From Mytilus galloprovincialis (Eukaryota; Mollusca; Bivalvia; Mytilida; Mytilidae), in assembly GCF_965363235.1 (NCBI RefSeq), contig NC_134846.1, forward strand, positions 5,027,001 through 5,091,000: a stretch of DNA of 64,000 nt, in the 5' to 3' direction. Each line of letters begins with the position of its first letter. Positions within the stretch are counted from its first letter, which is position 1. The notes beneath the pieces were generated by a model. That model ran no database searches and was not told where the DNA came from. It saw only the letters and a list, made by a program, of their open reading frames with translations. A program made the position numbers and the translations under genes. This document shows, in pieces, positions 59,791-64,000 of this stretch.

Positions 59791-61849
59791 AAACCAGGTG
59801 TAATGCACCATTTTGTAAATAAAAAAATGTGTGTAATTAGTGTTACGGCCAGAAATCGCCTTTAAATTGTAGCCAACAAAAGACACAAATCAATACTAAA
59901 ATTTAACAATATTTATTATACAAAAGTTTACAAGAAGTATTTTACAAATATTACTGATAACTTAACTGTCAAAATATGAGTCCACTCTTTTATCTTTATC
60001 TGTATCCGGAAATCTTTCGGAATCCAATCTGAATATTATGTTCACTACTAAGGTCACAATCCAGTGACGTTACGCACGATAATGTGTTCGGATTAAAATT
60101 ACGCTATTATATGATTTTAGAACAGCAACCATTTGCCTATAAAAAAATAAAATTACCAACATCCATATATCTACAGAAAGGCCCGGACATTTTTTTCTTA
60201 TTTTAAGTTAATTCTATTAATTTTTGCACCATACATTTATTTTATTGAAGTCACAAATCTTACTTTTGCGTTAAAAATTGCATGTCCGGCGTAACATTTT
60301 AAATTAACTTAAATGCATTTCTCTATGTTTCGTTGTAATTTTGCACATAAATTCTGCGAAATGTAGTATATCAGCTTCCTACTGGATTTATATTATAACA
60401 TCATACCCGTTTTTTTGGTATTGGCTGAACTTTGAAGCAAGCCTTCAACGAAATATTCAGGAGAGGAACCTGTCTTAATGAGTTTTGAGGAAAGTTTATC
60501 AAAATTTCAGTTGTATTATTATCCCTATAAAATAATCAAATCATATTAAAACTATAATCAATAGAAAGTTCAGAAAAAGATAAACATTTTCAAAGTTTCA
60601 AATGTAAAAAAAAACTTTTTCTTGAAGCAAATTTTTTAAAAATCGAATGTCTAGCCACTATGTCCAAACGTTATTTTTGTCCATTTCTGAGTTGAAACTT
60701 GTTGTATAAATACTAAATATGCATTTATAATACAAAACTAACATATTTATAAGATACAAACTATAAGTTCATATAAATGGTTAAATGAGTCGGGTGTTTT
60801 CACTAACATTATGACCTTACATTTTTTTTCGGAACGTATTCCCTATGTCTAGCCATTATGTCCGAGGGTGTCATTTTGACGTTTCTGCACAGTGGCGTCT
60901 TTTATACAAATACGCAATATTTTACGAACTGTTTAGGAAATTAAAATGATGCCGGGAAATGTTCATTCCAAAATGGTCTGCTGAATCAAAATAACACTCA
61001 GATTAGAAAAACATACATACATAAGAAATAAACCCCTTATAGACACAGGGAAAAGGGGGGATGGGCCGAGGGATAATTTGTTATGGACAAAAGTTTTCAC
61101 GCAAATCTAAAACACCTTTATAGATAAGAAACCGATTAGAATCCGAGTTACAAAGGTCTTATAAATTTTAAACAACTATATATTATATATAATACGTATT
61201 TGTAAAATTAAACCATCAGTGCTAAAAAGATCGAGAAATACAATGTAGTCTGAAAACTCGCACAGATATTGGACAAAATTGAGTTCAATCTTAAAAAAAA
61301 ATCATTTCAACTAAAATCATTATAAAAAGAAATATTGCTGAATTATTATATGACCGATTTTTATGAAATAAATACCATTAAATATTTATGTTCAATTTGT
61401 CAAAAAAAGATGTTCAGGCTAAAATTCATCTTCTCATGTGACCCTCCGGAAGCAAGATTTTTTTAAAGGTTGCTATGCATTCTATCCAAAATAGAATTGG
61501 AAAAAATTGCATTTGTTTTCATCTAATCACAGATCAGAAAATAAAAACTATCCTTACGTAATTGATTGCCTTATACATGATAAATTTTGAAACATTTCTT
61601 CAGTTTTAATATGGTATTTATTTGATAAAAGTCGATCGAGTAGGTACTCCGCTCTTGATAACAAAATGTCAAAGTTAGTATGGCGTCAAATTTGTCAATT
61701 ATACATGTTACGTCTTGCGACGCAATACCGTGCATAACGTCAGTATGATGTTGTTTGTAGAATAAAAGTGTCAATCCAAATGCCGTGAATACTAATGTCT
61801 ATCAATGTCTAAGTCCAAGTTTAATTATGAGAGTTTACTTTAGTGTCTG

Positions 61850-61858
61850 TATATATAG
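61850..61858 (-). promoter_or_regulatory. TATA box of the insertion
   Basis: ctatatata on the minus strand, 10 bp from the nearest heat-shock element. This is the usual order for a heat-shock promoter firing leftwards. Confidence 0.45.
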
Positions 61859-61868
61859 TGTTGTCATG

Positions 61869-61992
61869 GAAAATTCTAGAACACTCTATAATGGAACATT
61901 GTGGAAAATCCTGGAAAGTTACAACGGAAGTTTCTGGAATAACGTAGAAGTTTAAATTACGCATCTTTTATAAGGATCATTCTAGAAAGTTC
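61869..61992. promoter_or_regulatory. Heat-shock element cluster
   Basis: Three perfect three-pentamer heat-shock elements: GAAAATTCTAGAA at 61869-61881, GAAGTTTCTGGAA at 61927-61939 and TTCTAGAAAGTTC at 61980-61992. Between the first two, a run starting at about 61893 (gaacattgtggaaaatcctg, then gaaagtt) keeps the 5-bp alternation of GAA and TTC with a few mismatches. Trimeric heat-shock factor binds such arrays in all animals. Function here is inferred from the motif only. Confidence 0.75.
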
Positions 61993-62179
61993 CAATCGTT
62001 CTGTGATTGTTCCAGTGATTCCTAAACTGCACAGTTATAAGATTATTTGGTAAACAACTATCAGGCCATGCAACACAAATTAGGCCAACATAAATAAACA
62101 TAATAATTACAATATCATAACACTAGTCAGGAATATGACGGTTGTTATCTATTCGTTTGATTTTGCTATTTGCTTACAG

Positions 62180-62409
62180 ACTTTTCGTTTAAGATTTTAA
62201 CATACAACGATCCACCTATTCTTTGCGCAATAGAGTGGACAAGGCGGGAGACACGTCTAAGCCGTCAAGAAGCTCATTATGAAATTGAGAATCCGTACAG
62301 AGCTATTTTAGACCATCGAAACAAACAGTTGGACATTGATCTTTCACAAGCATTGGACATTGAAAACATCATTACCGCTATTGATGGTACACTACATCAA
62401 CAACCGTGA
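62180..62409 (+). CDS. Possible terminal exon of an unidentified gene
   Basis: Follows an acceptor (tttgcttacag) in phase 1 and reads 76 codons to a TGA at 62407-62409. It is charged and coding-like: AIEWTRRETRLSRQEAHYEI, NPYRAILDHRNKQLDIDLSQ, LDIENIITAIDGTLHQQP. I do not recognise the family. The acceptor region and the first codons resemble repeat R4 read backwards, so the splice site may have been donated by that repeat, or the piece may be a retroposed fragment. Its 5' exons are not identified. The truncated second copy at 50832 shows that this exon was cut by the segmental duplication. Confidence 0.4.
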
Positions 62410-62689
62410 AATACTCAACAAATGCGAAACCCGCTAAAGGAAGAATAAAATGAAACTAAAAAACATTGTGGACATAAATTAAATCCACTAAGATAAGGAT
62501 ACTCTGTTGTTATCAGAACACATAATACAATAACACCACACGTCTTGTTCGTATGTATTGCAAACGTCAGATGGCAGAGGTTAATGGTTACTGAAAGATA
62601 ACAATAACAAAGCAAATAAAAACTGATACGAAATTCATGTTTTTAAGATAAAAATCACATTCAACTTTACAGTCAGAGAATAAAAAAGG

Positions 62690-63000
62690 CAACAGTACTA
62701 TACCGCTGTTCGAAATTCACCAATCGATTTAGAGAAAACAAATCCGGATTACAAACTAAAACCGAGGGAAACACATCAACTATAAGAGAAACAAAAACCA
62801 GAAACACTAAAGTACATAAAACAAAATCGACAATGTAACACACACAGTAACGAACTATAAGATAACAACTGTCATTTTCCTGACATGGTACAGGACATTT
62901 TAAGAAAACAAATGTAGTTTGAACCTGTTATTGTGGCTAGCCAAACCTCGCGCTTTTATGGCAATATTAAAAATAACACTAAAAGGACAATGATAATGTG
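62690..63000 (-). repeat. Interspersed repeat R5
   Basis: Begins actataccgctgttcgaaat and continues aactaaaaccgagggaaaca, acaactgtcattttcctgac and ggctagccaaacctcgcgct. Confidence 0.7.
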
Positions 63001-63175
63001 CCTGAATAATTATGAATGTCACTTGTTCATTTTTTAAGCAATTTCCTAATATGATTTGTGACATAAACACTGCTATATTATTTAAAACTTTCAACAATGA
63101 AACGCAAGCTACACGTTGGACATATTAATTTACAAAACATAACATGTATTTGCAACAATCATGTGAAACACATTG

Positions 63176-63385
63176 AAAGTATCATTGAACGAAGAAAAAG
63201 AAAAAACACCTTGTGAAATTCCAGATGGGCTCAATGTTCATAATAAGAACCTGTCAAGGAGAAAGAAAACAGCTATTACAGCGGACCATACACTAAACAT
63301 TGACCAGGTTCTACATGTGAACAAAAATTCTGGATATGTTTTGCCAGTTGGAACACATAAGAATTATTTTTTTATATATAGAATC
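63176..63385 (+). other. Weak coding-exon candidate
   Basis: A frame rich in Lys, Asn and Glu (SLNEEKEKTPCEIPDGLNVH, then KNLSRRKKTAITADHTLNID) has coding-like composition until about 63355, then turns Phe/Tyr-rich. Donor-like words are gaccag|gttcta at 63308 and a weaker site later. There is no recognised domain. It could belong to a gene continuing beyond the window. Confidence 0.3.
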
Positions 63386-63866
63386 TTTCTCCTCCCTAAA
63401 TGCATAATTGCCCTGTAGAACTACATGTAGGTGGTTTCCCTGGCCTGTCTTGAGCGAACTGGTACCGTAATATAATTGTTTACATACACACTCGCTGATT
63501 ATCTCCCATTATTTCAACTAAATATAGATACTCACAAGTGTATCTACAAGTATGGAATGCTAGAGAGTCAACAATGTTCAATTTTAGCCAATGTTATTAT
63601 ACGTGTTATTAAAATGAAATGTTGCGTATTTGTAATCATGGTAATCATGGATATTATATGATGTATACGCCAGTATTGGTCCTAAAGCTAAAAAAATCAT
63701 GTCGTCAGAAATTTTGTTTCCATTGAATATTAAAGAAGCAAATGATTTATTGCTTGTTGTAACCCAGAAATAGGTTTCATTCTTATTTTCTATATTTTAC
63801 TTTTAAGAGATATCAATCAAAATTAATGCACATTTGTAACGCATGCATTTGACTATTTATTTTTCA
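63386..63866. other. No recognised feature
   Basis: AT-rich DNA between two weak exon candidates. It ends in an acceptor-like tatttatttttcag. Confidence 0.35.
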
Positions 63867-63867
63867 G

Positions 63868-63947
63868 CTATTTGCAGGAATTGTAGACAAAAACTTTTGT
63901 CTCCAGAGCATGTTGAACATGGAAAGGATTTTACAGATAAAAAATGA
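63868..63947 (+). other. Weak exon candidate with a CxxC motif
   Basis: After the acceptor at 63866-63867 the frame reads AICRNCRQKLLSPEHVEHGK, then DFTDKK and a TGA. The C-x2-C pair could be half of a zinc site. The phase (1) is the same as for the other acceptors in this window. With only 26 codons and no partner exon, it is uncertain. Confidence 0.25.
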
Positions 63948-64000
63948 ACAGAAAATGTATGTTACAGAAAATAGTTAGTAATTCATGCTTAAAATAGTAT

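Larger units (their letters stand above)
59841..62122 (-). mobile_element. 2.28-kb insertion with LTR-like ends, found only in unit B
   Basis: The empty site is preserved in unit A (gtaactagttaggaatatga, about 50755). In B the site is split. The inserted DNA starts TGTTACGG and ends CATAACA, so it has TG...CA ends with short inverted TGTTA. It is flanked by ttag (59837-59840) and ctag (62123-62126), a 4-bp target duplication with one change. That is the outline of a solo LTR or a small retroelement. Read on the minus strand it has heat-shock elements at its start, a TATA box (61850-61858), and AATAAA words at about 61618-61623 and 59909-59914. I found no protein domain inside; the minus-strand frame 61571-61774 is unremarkable. 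The LTR interpretation is inference; 2.28 kb is long for an LTR. Confidence 0.65.
50937..62280. repeat. Tandem segmental duplication, unit B
   Basis: Colinear with unit A apart from unit-specific stretches. 52374-53108 in B replaces 41632-41790 in A. 55775-56619 in B replaces 44450-47535 in A. The 2.28-kb insertion 59841-62122 is found only in B. Homology ends at about 62280, where B continues into the uncut exon. Confidence 0.9.

Noticed and set aside
1..64000. tRNA, rRNA or other structured RNA genes
   Set aside because: I looked for A/B-box pairs and acceptor-stem hairpins where ggttcga-like words occur (for example near 24935) and found none with matching arms. A covariance-model scan would be needed to exclude them.

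Overview
The window looks like eukaryotic, intron-bearing, AT-rich DNA dense in mobile elements. It is most likely from a marine bivalve, and a mytilid mussel is my best guess. The inference rests on interspersed repeat families that I recognise as typical of mussel genomes. Examples are the family with the core tagtcagct / gccttcaacaatgagc, the family ending catggcgttgtcagtttatt, the ggtctttccac element and the ggatccgccactg terminal-repeat elements. Protein-coding exons are few, short and flanked by GT/AG splice sites. I saw no operons, rRNA, convincing tRNA or CRISPR.

Left part (1-19.7 kb). A composite DNA element (1.0-2.45 kb) and mostly featureless DNA precede one well-supported plus-strand gene of three exons. 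The first is a signal-peptide exon (6627-6675). The second is a symmetric phase 1-1 exon with a farnesoic-acid-O-methyltransferase-like (FAMeT) domain (13125-13595). The third is a very long exon (15868-19661) with about 44 Thr/Ser-rich 25-residue repeats, a CWCPC motif and a C-terminal transmembrane helix. All phases agree, giving a predicted 1437-residue type I membrane mucin. Its introns hold a 465-bp tandem duplication and a 1.05-kb 17-bp minisatellite. A poly(A) signal and a fold-back hairpin follow the stop.

Middle part (19.7-40.2 kb). This is almost entirely repeats: fragments of a reverse-transcriptase element, a Tc1/mariner relic, two 54-bp palindromic arrays in inverted orientation 14 kb apart, nested terminal-repeat elements at 28-31 kb, a satellite-like array at 34.8-35.4 kb, the 3' end of a LINE at 38.6-39.2 kb, and a long-TIR element (36.33-36.84 kb) whose interior is a copy of DNA found 0.8 kb downstream. 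One small minus-strand frame (34523-34708) looks coding but is unidentified.

Right part (40.28-62.28 kb). A tandem segmental duplication of about 10.7 kb units dominates. Each unit carries a two-exon BTB/POZ gene. Copy A (43988-48447) is intact, with a LINE in its intron. Copy B (55317-57527) has a one-base deletion inside the BTB domain. The duplication breakpoint cuts an exon-like segment whose complete copy lies at 62180-62409. Copy B is further interrupted by a 2.28-kb insertion (59841-62122) with TG...CA ends and a 4-bp target duplication. That insertion carries three perfect heat-shock elements in a longer GAA/TTC pentamer cluster next to a TATA box; I regard it as the most interesting item in the window. 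The last kilobase holds two weak exon candidates that may begin another gene.
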